From positions 1 to 55,214 of the forward strand of contig JAUCBJ010001076.1 in NCBI GenBank assembly GCA_032718475.1: a DNA stretch of 55,214 bases. The letters run 5' to 3'. The stretch comes from Nemertoderma westbladi (lineage: Eukaryota > Xenacoelomorpha > Nemertodermatida > Nemertodermatidae). Positions within the stretch are counted from its first letter, which is position 1. Each line of letters starts with the position of its first letter. Of the stretch, positions 1-10,342 are shown piece after piece. Both the position numbers and the translations under genes were made by a program. The notes below the pieces were generated by a model, which was not told the origin of the DNA, did not search any database, and saw nothing but the letters and a program-made list of their open reading frames with translations.

Positions 1-1944
1 GTAGAGCCATTTAAATTCGACGGAAGCAGGCCGGAAGAATACCTGCAATTCCGACGCATGTACAGCAACGAGATATTAAGTAAGAACCTGACGCAGGCGG
101 AGTGCCTAAAATATTTACAGGTATATACAGGAGGCCCAGCGTACGACATCGTGAGGCAGTATCAGGGCATCGAGGGCGGCTTCACGACTGCATGGCGGGC
201 CCTAGACAGGGAATACGGACACCCAGCCAAGATCATCCGGCAGACCTTAAGGGGGATAACATCGGGTGGCCTACAGGATAACCCTGTTAGCATAAAGACC
301 TTTGCGAACAAGGTCGAGAAGGCGTTAATCGTGCTGAAAACGCTAGACGCGCCATACGAACTCAACGCATCTAATAATATCACCACGATAGCGCAGGCAC
401 TGCCGATCTGGCTACGGAGCAAGTGGAGGAAGATCGCCTTCTCCACTCGGGAGAAGAAAGGTGCGGAGCCAGGGCTAGAGGAAATGTCGAACTTCCTCAA
501 CTACGAAGCAGAGTTGATTACAGACCCAGTCTATAGTGAGGATAGTTTGGGGAAGGCGCCGAAGACCGAATACAACAGGCCTAAACCCGAACATAATCCG
601 GCAGATCCATTCCCGAGAGTAAGACAGTCGCTACCACACGCGGCCACACAGGGGGCTACAAGCCCACAGTTAGCTGGGAGTAGGGCCACACCGTGGCAGG
701 GACAGAAAGAAAATAACAACACAAATAAACATAATCCCAACATACCCAGTAGGCCGAGTCCAGATAACCAAAACACTAAACAGGTAGATATAAACCTACG
801 CGCGATACGTGAGGGACTATACAGGGAACGCTACAATCCAGGATTCGAATGTCAGTTGCATAGGGACGGAACCCATAAGACCATGAGTTGTAAGCATTGG
901 CAAGCGTTGCCTAAACAAGATCGTGTAGCCTACACAGACGCAAACGGACTATGTCATCGATGCGTGGTAGAAGGACACAGATCCGGAGAGTGTAGAGAAA
1001 CAGCGATAGGAGATGACGAGACTGGAGGCCAAACGATGGCTACGAGCACGACAGGAGCAAGAAGAAAGAGGAAAGTACTACTCGGGGTAGTACCAGTGAA
1101 GATAACAGGAAGGGGCGGCCGATCAGTCACAACATTAATGCTGGTCGACAGCGGAGCAGCCTTCACGCTGGTGGAGAATTGGGTGGCCGAGGAGATAGGG
1201 TTACAGACGAGGCCGAGTAGGTTGGCGGTAACTACTATCTCAAGTAAGGATGAGGTCCTGGAGATGAGGACGGGACGGTGCGAGATATCAGCGATTGCAC
1301 CGGGATGTGACTATGGGGCGACCATAGACCCCATTCAGATCATAGAATCGATCAATATTAATGCCAGGAGACCAACTAACATCGAGGTCGAGCAGTACCG
1401 GTTCCTGGACGATATCGATTTTTCAATACCGGAGGTGGACGTCTCGAAGGTATCCATCATAGTGGGTATGGACTGCCCGACGGCCCACGAAAGAGTACAG
1501 ACGATCTTCGGGGAAGACAGACAGCGGGATCCGACGGCGATTCTCACGCCGTTCGGATGGACGCTTAGCGGCCCAATTAAAACCAAGATTCCACACAGGG
1601 TGTCGGAGACATCAGGGTGCATGCTACCAGGCACCGTTAAGGACGTAGAGGAGAAAACAGAGACGGTAGATAAGCTAGAAGGGGAAGTAACAGCAAGAGT
1701 GTGGGCGGAGGAGAATGGATTCGACGCGGAAGACTTAGAGACAATGGGATGGAACAAGGATGTTCCCAGCAAGTATCGGTATGGGGATGGAGAGGAGTGG
1801 ACGGCCAGATGTCCGGAGGACAACAGTCCGAGAGGAGTGTCCGGAGGAGTGTCCGGAGGAGTGTCCGGAGGAGTGTCCAGAGGAGTGTCCGGAAGAGACG
1901 CCGGTCCGGTTGAGAGGCATACCGACAAGGGGGAGGTCGAGTAA
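1..1944 (+). CDS. BEL/Pao gag-protease polyprotein, 5' partial
   Basis: The frame is open from base 1 (it starts V-E-P-F-K-F-D-G), so the ATG at 58 is internal and the protein begins outside the window. Residues 1-160 resemble the DUF1759 gag domain of BEL/Pao elements (F-D-G-S-x-P-E-E-Y-L-Q-F, then a helical region). Around residues 270-320 is a Cys/His-rich region (CQLHRDGTHKTMSCKHW, then CHRCVVEGHRSGEC) like the zinc-knuckle region of this family. A retropepsin-like protease follows near residue 355, with the LVDSGAAFTLV catalytic motif, and then the BEL-specific tail IIVGMDCP and LTPFGWTLSGPI. It ends in a short GVSG repeat and stops at TAA 1942-1944, without running into RT as intact BEL pol does. 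Confidence 0.88.
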   Translation, partial: VEPFKFDGSRPEEYLQFRRMYSNEILSKNLTQAECLKYLQVYTGGPAYDIVRQYQGIEGGFTTAWRALDREYGHPAKIIRQTLRGITSGGLQDNPVSIKTFANKVEKALIVLKTLDAPYELNASNNITTIAQALPIWLRSKWRKIAFSTREKKGAEPGLEEMSNFLNYEAELITDPVYSEDSLGKAPKTEYNRPKPEHNPADPFPRVRQSLPHAATQGATSPQLAGSRATPWQGQKENNNTNKHNPNIPSRPSPDNQNTKQVDINLRAIREGLYRERYNPGFECQLHRDGTHKTMSCKHWQALPKQDRVAYTDANGLCHRCVVEGHRSGECRETAIGDDETGGQTMATSTTGARRKRKVLLGVVPVKITGRGGRSVTTLMLVDSGAAFTLVENWVAEEIGLQTRPSRLAVTTISSKDEVLEMRTGRCEISAIAPGCDYGATIDPIQIIESININARRPTNIEVEQYRFLDDIDFSIPEVDVSKVSIIVGMDCPTAHERVQTIFGEDRQRDPTAILTPFGWTLSGPIKTKIPHRVSETSGCMLPGTVKDVEEKTETVDKLEGEVTARVWAEENGFDAEDLETMGWNKDVPSKYRYGDGEEWTARCPEDNSPRGVSGGVSGGVSGGVSRGVSGRDAGPVERHTDKGEVE

Positions 1945-2251
1945 GAAGACAGGATGGAGAGGGATAGGATTACTATTGTCCGTTCTGTTTTATCTATTCT
2001 TCCGATTTCTTTTCATTCTACCGGCAGGCGAAGACCAGATGAAGGGTGGCATTTTGCTGCCAGGAGATCAGGAAGTTAAGAAGGCGGCGGAGAGACCCGA
2101 TTTTAGGGTGGTGGCGGAGGCTACGAGAGTGGTAGATACCATTCCCCGACGAGGATGGAAGAGTCCGGTCGGTGGGGGTGCGAATAGGAGGCAAGATGGG
2201 AGTAAAGGAGAGGAAGACCTACAGGAGGGCTGTAGGAAGAGTGCTGCCTGA
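1760..2251 (+). CDS. Overlapping ORF with one hydrophobic segment, unknown
   Basis: This ORF (163 aa) runs in another frame across the end of gag-pro and 307 bases past its stop. Its first part is the same 12-bp tandem repeat read as E-C-P-E. Around residues 75-93 is a hydrophobic run (GIGLLLSVLFYLFFRFLFIL) that would span a membrane, followed by a charged tail. It could be reached by a frameshift from gag-pro, be the remnant of a longer downstream ORF, or be chance. I do not recognise the protein and no env motif is visible. Confidence 0.3.
   Translation: MFPASIGMGMERSGRPDVRRTTVREECPEECPEECPEECPEECPEETPVRLRGIPTRGRSSKKTGWRGIGLLLSVLFYLFFRFLFILPAGEDQMKGGILLPGDQEVKKAAERPDFRVVAEATRVVDTIPRRGWKSPVGGGANRRQDGSKGEEDLQEGCRKSAA
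1830..1893 (+). repeat. 12-bp tandem repeat in coding sequence
   Basis: About five copies of GGAGTGTCCGGA lie at the 3' end of the gag-pro ORF. They give a G-V-S-G repeat in the gag-pro frame and an E-C-P-E repeat in the overlapping frame. Because the unit is a multiple of three, copy-number change keeps both frames. Confidence 0.9.
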
Positions 2252-2339
2252 TAGAAGGGGCACCTTAGAGTTTAGTCGTCCAATATGTTGGACTGAGGGG
2301 GGTGGGAATGAGGGCGAGACGCCCTTCCCACACACAATA

Positions 2340-3375
2340 ATAAATATAATAAATAATAAAATAATAAATATAATAAATAAGTAGAAAGTTAGAAATTAAT
2401 AGTTAGTAGAAGTTAGATAAGTAAGTAGTAAGAAGTAGATAGTTAGTAGAAGTTAGATAGTAAGTAGAAGTAAAGTTAGTAAGTTAGATTAGTAAGTAGT
2501 TAAGTAGTAGAGTCATAAGAGTATAGAAGTATAGAAGTCGGCGGGTATAGGGAGTGTGGTATATAAACATACCACGGGAGTAGGAGGGTACGTAGTACCG
2601 TTAGGTTAGAAGTAGGCAGTAAGGGAGTGTGGTATATTGACATGCCACGAGTAGTAGCAGAGGGGTTGTGGGCACCGGAAGCGCCACGTAGAAAGTAGTA
2701 AGCGGAGGGGTTGTGGGCACCGGAAGCGCCACGTAGATAGAGGTAGTAACAGAGTGGCTGTGGGCACCGAAAGCGCCACGTAGATGGAGGTAGTAGCAGA
2801 GTGGTTGTGGGCACCGAAAGCGCCACGTAGTTAGCGAGTTAGTAGAGGTAGAGAGTTAGTAGACTTAGGAGAGTTAGTAGAGGTAGAGAGTTAGTAGACT
2901 TAGGAGAGTTAGTAGAGGTAGAGAGTTAGTAGACTTAGTAGAGTTAGGAGTTAGTAGAGAAAGAGAGTAAGAGGGTACATAGTACCGTTAGTAGAGTTAG
3001 AGAGTTACTAGTTAGAGTTACGTAGAGAGTTAGTATAGTTAGTATAGTTAGTAAAGTTAGCAGAGTTAGTAGAGTGAAGAAGTAAGTAGTAAGTAGCAAG
3101 TAAGATTTAGATAAGGTAGATAGAATGATAGCACAGGGTATGTAGCATAAGAGATTTAGCGCCTTTGGGAGTGGTAGAGTATGAGAGGAGTCCCGAGAGA
3201 AGTTGGAGAGGAGGTGTTGGCGTGTGAGAGAGAGAGGAGTGGACAGAGGGTTCGAGGGTGAGATAGAGTGGAGTGGAGTAAGATGAGAGTAGAGTGGAGT
3301 TAGAGTGGAGCTGAAGTAGAGTAGAGTCGAGTAGTTAGAGTTTAGAGTGAGGAGAGTTTTTAAAATTGTGTGAGG
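2340..3375 (+). repeat. Purine-rich tandem-repeat zone of the gag-pro element
   Basis: About 1 kb of GTTAGTAGA-like, strongly G/A-biased repeats with almost no coding potential. It includes about four copies (2645-2830) of a roughly 55-bp unit with the core GTTGTGGGCACCGGAAGCG, and three copies of a roughly 48-bp GAGAGTTAGTAGACTTAG unit (2840-2950). Small hairpins are interspersed, such as GTGGTAT-N6-ATACCAC near 2557-2577. It lies between the ORFs and the polypurine tract, the usual place for untranslated 3' sequence. Confidence 0.8.
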
Positions 3376-3410
3376 ATTCCACAATTGTCTCAAACAGAGA
3401 CGCCAGATGT

Positions 3411-3442
3411 CTTGGTGCAACATAGGTTGCGGTTGCACCAAG
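3411..3442 (+). other. Perfect hairpin upstream of the LTR
   Basis: CTTGGTGCAAC at 3411-3421 pairs exactly with GTTGCACCAAG at 3432-3442 across a 10-base loop. It is one of several perfect stems in the last 200 bases before the LTR. Confidence 0.8.
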
Positions 3443-3514
3443 AAGGGGTAGTAATATCATACCCAGAGGGAGCGGCCTGGAAAGCCGACTCCAAGTAAGA
3501 GAACTCCACCCCAC

Positions 3515-3533
3515 ACCCGATAGTAGATCGGGT
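3515..3533 (+). other. Short perfect hairpin
   Basis: ACCCGAT at 3515-3521 pairs with ATCGGGT at 3527-3533 over a 5-base loop. It sits between the two longer stems. Confidence 0.65.
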
Positions 3534-3537
3534 TCCA

Positions 3538-3622
3538 GCGGAATTGAAGCGCACTCATAGGTGATGCTATCTTCTCACCGGGAAGATAGCATGGGGGGGA
3601 GTGTGAGCGGATTCAATTCCGC
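3538..3622 (+). other. Nested stem-loops spanning the polypurine tract and LTR edge
   Basis: An outer inverted repeat GCGGAATTGAA (3538-3548) / TTCAATTCCGC (3612-3622) encloses an inner perfect 11-bp hairpin ATGCTATCTTC (3564-3574) / GAAGATAGCAT (3582-3592). The G-rich polypurine tract (3593-3601) and the first bases of the LTR lie inside the outer stem. In RNA this would present the plus-strand primer region at the base of a cruciform. Confidence 0.75.
3593..3601 (+). promoter_or_regulatory. Polypurine tract
   Basis: GGGGGGGAG lies immediately before TGTGAGCGG, the first bases of the LTR. This is the expected position and composition for the plus-strand primer of an LTR element on the + strand. 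Confidence 0.75.
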
Positions 3623-4190
3623 CTCATTACCCCCATAAAGTTAGGACAGTGGCGCCCTTTTCAGCAATATTGGAGATACGAGATTGATAACAACCAATCT
3701 CGTATCACACCCAATAACGGGGATAACATACACCCCAAAAGCCACACAAAGGGAGGTTAGAGGTCAAACCACCTCGAGAGGGCAGATAACCATCAGCGGG
3801 GGGGGGGAAGCACTCCCACAGAGGTGAGAGGCGTGAAGTAGGTTATTAGCCAATAGGGGCGAGGGAGAGCATCCGCTAGGTAATAAGGCCACAGTACCGT
3901 AAGAATGATTAGATATATATTATCAGTTAATTCAGTCAGTTAAGTCAGTTTACTCATTTACCGGTTTTTCAGTGCAGACGGGCAACATCGTTTTACCGTC
4001 ACCGTTACCGTCACTATCACTGTCATATTGGTTTACAATATTATCTGCCATCTATCTATCTGTTATCTATCTATTATCTTGTGCTATTATACATAACGCC
4101 GAAGGACAACATCAATCTCGAACTTTTCCATTACACCGGTGACGCGTACGAAACGAACTTACCCAGTCGGGATCTACTGATCCCGTCACA
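3602..4190 (+). repeat. 3' LTR of the gag-pro BEL-type element (589 bp)
   Basis: It begins TGTGA and ends TCACA, a 5-bp terminal inverted repeat with TG...CA ends, and is preceded by a polypurine tract. Internally it contains a perfect 12-bp hairpin GATACGAGATTG (3675-3686) / CAATCTCGTATC (3695-3706). The matching 5' LTR is outside the window, so the boundaries rest on the TG/CA ends and polypurine tract only. Confidence 0.72.
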
Positions 4191-5462
4191 ATAAAGCTCA
4201 AATTGTGTATGTGTGTTTGTATAGCGCGAGAAGCGCGCTGGGGCTTGCTAGTAAACCATAAATCATGTTAGGGCGTGGTTATAAACAAAAAATGTATCAG
4301 TTAACAAGTTATTAGTAAACAAGAAAATGTATTTACTTTCATTTAATATCCTGAACTCAATTAAAATTACATTATTAGTTCACACTTTAAAATTAAACTA
4401 TAAAAACGGTGATATTAAAAGCGAATAAAATAAATAAATAAAATTAAAAATTAATTAAAAACATAGAAATACTATTCTTTATTGCATACAATAAATTGCA
4501 TCACGATTTGTAATATAGAAATAATACAAAGTCATATATCAGCGCTCATATCTATCATATCAGCGCTCAAACTTTTCGAAAATATCGACGACAGACGGGT
4601 CCACTAATTATACCCTATACTCTCTAAGGCTCACCTGGACTTGCGGCTCGCCCTATAAATTTAATTCATGAACGGTCACATTCAAATTAAGAAGCTAATT
4701 CTCATATTTTTCCAATTTGAATTGGACTTCAATTGCATGTCAAAAAGTAAAATCTTAACTTTATCGGTAAACGTACTGTACATTCGTATTGCAACCACTT
4801 GTTACTGTTAAACTATCAAGTAAATATCCAGTAATCGAAGCCATTAGATATTGTACTATAGTTCTTTGAATCTTAAGCGAACCAAATAATCCAACATAAT
4901 TATGTAAAGTTTTTTTTACATATTGTCAATTATTTACTACCATTATGTGACATTATTTCTGATGTGAAATGGTAAGCTGAGTTCAAATCGTTGGCATAAT
5001 TTTTGTTCAACAATCCGTTGTCACAATTCAAGTTTCCCGCACTCAAAATCAGTTCACAAAGATCACAAAATCACCACGAACATTGGCTAATCACTGGTGA
5101 TCCATATACACTAACAACATTACAGTATGTTAGGCGCTAAAGTTACCATTTCTCCTAGCACTACATTACAGTAATCAGTATAGCGAAATGACTCCATAGG
5201 AAACTTTTCTGTTATAAAAAATGTAATATTTTTGGACCACATGTTTATGCAAAAGGGCAAAAAAATATATATTCTCGGTAAAACTACTACGTTGGTATTG
5301 TAACCATCTGCATACTGGTAAGCTCTCAAGTAATTATCCAGTAATCGAAGCCATTTGTATACCGTACCTACAAAGATGATATAGATAAAAATGCAGCCAC
5401 ATTAATATTCAATAAATGATTAATTTAATTTACGGTGCAGCCATTTTACTTCTTTTACACTG
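4191..5462. other. Non-coding DNA with a diverged direct repeat
   Basis: No coding exon or RNA gene is recognised. Two copies of a roughly 85-bp sequence lie about 510 bp apart (4761-4845 and 5272-5356). Both contain CGGTAAA, GTATTG and the shared stretch ATCCAGTAATCGAAGCCATT, and are about three-quarters identical by eye. They look like remnants of a dispersed repeat or of a degraded tandem duplication. Confidence 0.55.
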
Positions 5463-5700
5463 CATTGTAGAGGGGTCAGAGTAAAACGCGGATTCGGATC
5501 CGGATTCTACATTTAACATTGTCCCTACGGAAGTCGATTTTTTTACATTTTTATAACTCCCAAAAATAAAACTATAACCTGTTCTATTGACTTTAGTTTA
5601 TTGTTTTGGTTAAAATAACGTGCCACTGTAACCTGCTCCTTTCCCTTAATTTATAATTTTGGAATCCGGATCCGCGTTTTAAACCTACCCATTGTAGAGG
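5463..5700. mobile_element. Small inverted-repeat element (MITE A) with 11-bp target repeat
   Basis: The direct repeat CATTGTAGAGG flanks the element (5463-5473 and 5690-5700). The 216-bp body has inverted ends: left GTAAAACGCGGATTCGGATC, right (reverse complement) GTTTAAAACGCGGATCCGGA. The interior contains TTTAGTTTATTGTTTTGGTT, also found in the element at 10353-10593 and in a fragment near 7740-7800. No ORF. The 9-11-bp duplication would fit a Mutator-like element, but this is inference. Confidence 0.7.
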
Positions 5701-7452
5701 CCAAATTCTTTGGCCAAGTCAACCACCCAAACAGTAGCCAGCTCGAGCGCGTAGGAACATCACCAGTCAACCCGGTCGGGATCCCACGCCAACCAGGATT
5801 CTTCCAATCTGCCACCTGGTATAGGCCTACAGTTCTGTAGTTGGAACGATAGTAGATAGGAAGGTATACTGAGGTACGGAATATAGAACAGCTGAACAGG
5901 ACAGACAGCAGGAGTCTTGTTACTTTGGGGACCGTTGTTTCAACCTTTCTAATTGTTATTCTACAGCTGCGTGCCGGCAGACCGGTACCTAATGCGTGAC
6001 TGCATCAGAATATCAAATAAATTACTGTGGAATAAATTATTAGACTAGTAACTTGTACTGTACATTTTACTATATCAGTGTTGTCGGCCTCTTATAATAA
6101 GAAACAAATAGAATCTAAAAATGTCGTAGAGTTATTTAAATATTTAAAAAGTATGTTTATCATCAGATGTAAACGATACCGCTGTAATTATCAGTTAACT
6201 TTGTAATCGTATAATGAATGATGCGTATTTTTCATTTTTTTTTGGGATAAATGTTCTCAACAAAGGAGTAGCCTGGCGGGGTTGAGGTTTTCTTCACCTA
6301 ATCAAATTCGCGTTAAATCTATAAAGTTTTACAAGTCATTTTGTATAGAGAGAGAGTTCAGTAATCATAACAACATTTTGACATTAAAATTTATTTATTC
6401 CGCAATAAATTTTTGACAAATATTGGAATCTCCTATTGATAAAAAATTTATTTTTTCAATATAAAAATAATTGCTATTAACCTAGGCCTCCCAGCGTTTA
6501 CCTAATGTTTAAAATGTTTCCTTCTTTTTTAAACTCTTTATCATCGGGTATACCGCGTTTACCGGTAACATGCCTAATCTCCTATTTTAGTCCTATGCTT
6601 GTTACTGTATTATAAGGCCCGACTTAAAAGCATTCTCACTGATAATGTCGCTAACATTTTAAAGTTGTATAATATTATTACTACATCCTGTTCTACCTAT
6701 TGAGTTTAATAATATGTCAATTTTTTAATTTAGTTATACTAACCAATACAATCATGATTTATGTAATTAATCATTATGTTTAGTATCATATCGTAACTAT
6801 TTCCTTAATAAATGTTTCTGCACTATTAATCATTGGGTCTTTAATAAATCAACTTATTATTTGTGAACATTACCGCGACTGGGAACTAGCTAACTATACC
6901 GCAATTATTTTAGTTGGTCCTGCTAGATCTGCTATAATTATTTAAATTGCCCAATTTCCTTCACTATATCTCGCTTCGGTTGTAATTGCTACCACCCTGA
7001 TCATACGACAGCAACACCGTGTAGGCATTGCTAATAAAATGTCCTATACTCAAATACCAAAGTCACTCACTTTATTATATCAAATACATTTTGTTTAATA
7101 AAGGTTTTATTTAATAGTAAAATTTAATTTCCATTAGCATAATGCTAATTTTTAAGTTCGTCGTAACATTATCTTGTTCTGCCTTTACATCACTGGGTTT
7201 CTAAGTTTTACAACTTATGCTGTACAAATGTTTAACAAACTAACAAAATCGCAGACCAGAATGCTCGAGTATGAACCCGTTGATATTTTTTGCAGGACAG
7301 ATGTAGCTAGTTAAGTTGTTGGAAGCCAATTGTAATCTTTATTGTATTTAGTTAGTATAAATGGAGTCAGTTATAGCCATACTCAGGAAGGAAGTACTCC
7401 CATTACCCACATTCTACTTTGATTTGTCGTTAGACTTCGCATCGGCAGTGCT
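5701..7452. other. Unassigned AT-rich intergenic DNA
   Basis: I see no exon, RNA gene or clear transposon here. The short ORFs are not conserved-looking and lack splice or start context. Confidence 0.5.
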
Positions 7453-7685
7453 CGCATTGGATTGGCTGTTAATTAACAGTACTCGCATTGGATTGGCTGT
7501 TAGACTATTTAGTACTCTCACTGGATTGGCTGTTAGAAACGCAGTGTTCACATTGGGTTGGCTGTTAGACTCGGCAGTACTTTCATTTGATTTCCTTTTA
7601 GACTAGTTAGACTCTCATTGGATTAGCTGTTAGACTATGCAGTACTCGCATATGATTGGCTGTTAGGCTCGCCAGTACTCTCATT
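7453..7685. repeat. Minisatellite, about 31-36-bp unit
   Basis: About seven imperfect copies of a unit built on CAGTACTCGCATTGGATTGG followed by CTGTTAGACT. Spacing varies between roughly 31 and 36 bp and later copies are more diverged. An apparent 81-aa ORF over this stretch is a consequence of the repeat. Confidence 0.8.
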
Positions 7686-7734
7686 TGTTCCCTGCTTCTT
7701 TCGCATGATTGGTGCATTTTTTAAATTGACTATT

Positions 7735-7800
7735 AACCAGTTTTATTGACTATCGTTTATTATTTTGGATACCCCACTGTAACCTGTTCCTTTTCAAGGA
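7735..7800. mobile_element. Fragment of the MITE A/B core
   Basis: The stretch TATCGTTTATTATTTTGG, then CCCCACTGTAACCTG, matches the cores of the small elements at 5463-5700 and 10353-10593. No terminal repeats were found, so this is a remnant. An (AT)n microsatellite follows at about 7813-7832. Confidence 0.5.
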
Positions 7801-9054
7801 TTTGTGTTAATGATATATATATATATATATATTATAATATAGTGCTTGATTTCCTTCCTATAATAATTAAACCGTGCTAAGCACGATGAACTGGAGCTTT
7901 ATTCGCCCCCTGGAAAAATCACTTTCGCAGCCATTTTTATCGGCTAGAGTTCCGTATAGAACTGCATTTTTAAAACATATGTCATTGTTACTATGGCAAC
8001 TTTAAAGAGTTCTGGAACAATAGACAAGTAATATATACTATTCTAGAACATAAATAAAATAAAAAATATTATGTTCTAGAACATATAGCTAGTTTTTTTT
8101 AATTTAAAATAGCTAGCAAATAAAATAAATTTTTTTTTGAGATTTTAAAATCGCTAGTATATTTAAAATAATATACTATATCCATATATATGTCCATGGG
8201 CCAGCCAGCATAGGGGATACTTTTTGGTAACCACCGGAACTTATCTTTTTGGGAAGACCTAGCTTCTGGCCATTCATTTTGATATGATAACAAATCTGAA
8301 TCGGTAGCTGACATGGTGTTATCACCGGTTGTCATGGAAATGGTAAAACAACAAACATGCTGTAGTATTCTAATAACTCAATATAAATTCATCGCATCTT
8401 TTGAAAAAGATAGCTACTGGTCTTACAATTCTAAATGTGACATAAAATTCTGGAATATAATTATTGTTACCATGGGAACGCTGCTAAATGAAAACTGACT
8501 GATTTTAGAAAAATAGCTACCATTCTAGAACAATGCCATCATTTTGAAAACAAATTGCCACATTTTATTGAATATTAGTTTTGGAAAATTTTGGTATACT
8601 GAGAGCTAAACCTGTTTTGTTATAACGGTGATATATGGTTCCAAAGATATACCCATGTTTGAAATATTTTTATTTTTCATCATTTTAATCTCATTCCACT
8701 CTGATTCAAAATAATGACATTAACAAATATTTATGTCAATAAAAAACCAATCAAGATGTGACTACAAATCACTTTAGAATGACAAGTGACATCTAAATGG
8801 CATTTCAGACAACACTCCTTCACAGGTTACCATGACTACCACTACAGATGCAATTGAAGATGACTCAGATATGACACAAACAAATGACTTGACACCTACC
8901 ACAAAAGAGAGGTATTATTATCTTTTATTATCTTTTAGTATATTCACTTCAATTTATATATTTATCATAATTGTTCCTAGATGATTTCTGCAAAGACGAT
9001 TCCTTCGATAATGACATTTTTGAAACTAAATCCTCTTTATTTAATCCTCCTTGG

Positions 9055-9917
9055 CCGGGGGCATATTCCCAAACCTTACACTATTAGGAAAAAATCATGT
9101 AAGGAATGGAGATAGGGGTCGAACTAGTGTAAGAGTTTTATACTCAGTTTGCAGGTACAGTAGAAAGTGTTCCAAACGCTGTAAGGAATGGAGAAATTTG
9201 GTGAAATAATGTAAGGGTTATTACAGCAACACCAACAGTATTAGATGAGTAGACTTAACATTTGATATTATTCTAGGCAGTAGAACATTGGGATATGGTT
9301 TATACAGGGCTGCATGAGCTGCCCCCACACATAAGGACCACACTGCGCACAATATTGTGCTTCGGCAACCCCATAGAGAAAATGCATAGAAAAAATAAGC
9401 ATGATGGACAGCCCATGACTTTCTTAAGACGCCTCCTAAAGGACACTGGCCTTGAAGATGCAGCTAATCTCACAAAAGTTATGGGGGATAGAGAATTGTG
9501 GTGGTGCAACTTTGTTGATAAGCCGGCATATAATTCTTAATGTACGCTGCATTTGGCTTGCCAATTCTGGATTGCATGGAGGTGACAAAATACTTTTGCC
9601 AAACTGGCATAGCATCTCAATGTGCAGTTTCAATGCAGCTGGCCGATTATAGTACTGTACAGTAGTAATTGCTTATGAATAGTCCGTCTGCTATTCGTGT
9701 GCATCGAACTGCACTAGCGCGTCATCTAGACATATAGAGGTTTTAAGAGTTTATTTTATTTGCAGGAGCACTTTATAAAAACCTGACACAAGTTAGACCC
9801 CTCTTTCCATTCCTTACATTATTTCAACGTCCAAGCAAATAATAACTCATTAACCAATCTCAGGTGTTAATGCAAGAGATGTTCCTAGGAGTGTAAGGAT
9901 TGGGAATACGCGCCCGG
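9055..9917. mobile_element. Terminal-inverted-repeat element inserted in the palindrome arm
   Basis: The left end CCGGGGGCATATTCCCAAAC and the right end (reverse complement) CCGGGCGCGTATTCCCAATC form about 32-bp inverted termini. A second inverted match (ATGTAAGGAATGGA with a GGGGTC motif) lies further in on both sides. The opposite palindrome arm lacks this block, which supports insertion. No transposase ORF is present and the target duplication is unclear, so it is a non-autonomous element carrying a LINE fragment. Confidence 0.65.
9295..9540 (+). pseudogene. LINE 3' end fragment (C-terminal pol)
   Basis: The frame encodes a peptide with GQPMTFLRRLLKDTGLED then VMGDRELWW, matching the C-terminal tail of the LINE on the minus strand at 40915-42290 (GQPITFLRRILKDTDLED then VMGDRELWR). 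It lacks the RT domain. It lies inside the inverted-repeat element at 9055-9917. Confidence 0.75.
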
Positions 9918-10342
9918 CTTAATTTTGTAATTAATCTGTAGCTTTGAGTAAGGTTTGTTTGGAAAACCGAGATTTCGTGACTTTTCCTAAAATTTAATGG
10001 GTTATCCAAACGAGCAAACGCCATTTTCATGGTCATGTTATTTTCGTGCTGTGCTCCCTTTCTGGCACCCATCTCCAGTACTTTCGTACTAAGATTTTCA
10101 ATGGTTTTCATAATTCACTAAAATTAATTTATTTGCGATATATAGCGGTTTTTTTGGATTTTGAAAGCGATTATAGAACTGCAATATTACATTCGTGAAA
10201 TTTTTTGGTAATTTTTAAAGTGTCGCAAATATGTTAGTCAAAAATCACGTCAAGATCTTCAGTTCATTCACATTTCGCCTCCTTTCTGTACATGACTTGA
10301 ATTTACACAACTCAATGCAATGATATTGATGTTTGTTTTGTA

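Larger units (their letters stand above)
1..4190 (+). mobile_element. BEL/Pao-type LTR element, right part, gag-pro only
   Basis: The segment reads gag-protease ORF, overlapping small ORF, repeat-rich spacer, polypurine tract, then an LTR ending at 4190. The 5' LTR and the start of gag lie left of the window. No reverse transcriptase, RNase H or integrase motif is visible between the protease (ending near 1600) and the LTR, so this copy is either a deletion derivative or a non-autonomous gag-pro element that would need enzymes in trans. That the LTR belongs to the same element as the ORF is inferred from order and orientation. Confidence 0.75.

Noticed and set aside
162-1928. Minus-strand ORFs over the gag-pro gene (112, 70, 197 aa)
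   Set aside because: Shadows of the plus-strand coding frame; no motifs.
2944-3441. 165-aa leucine/threonine-rich minus-strand ORF
   Set aside because: Product of purine-rich repeats read in antisense; low complexity only.
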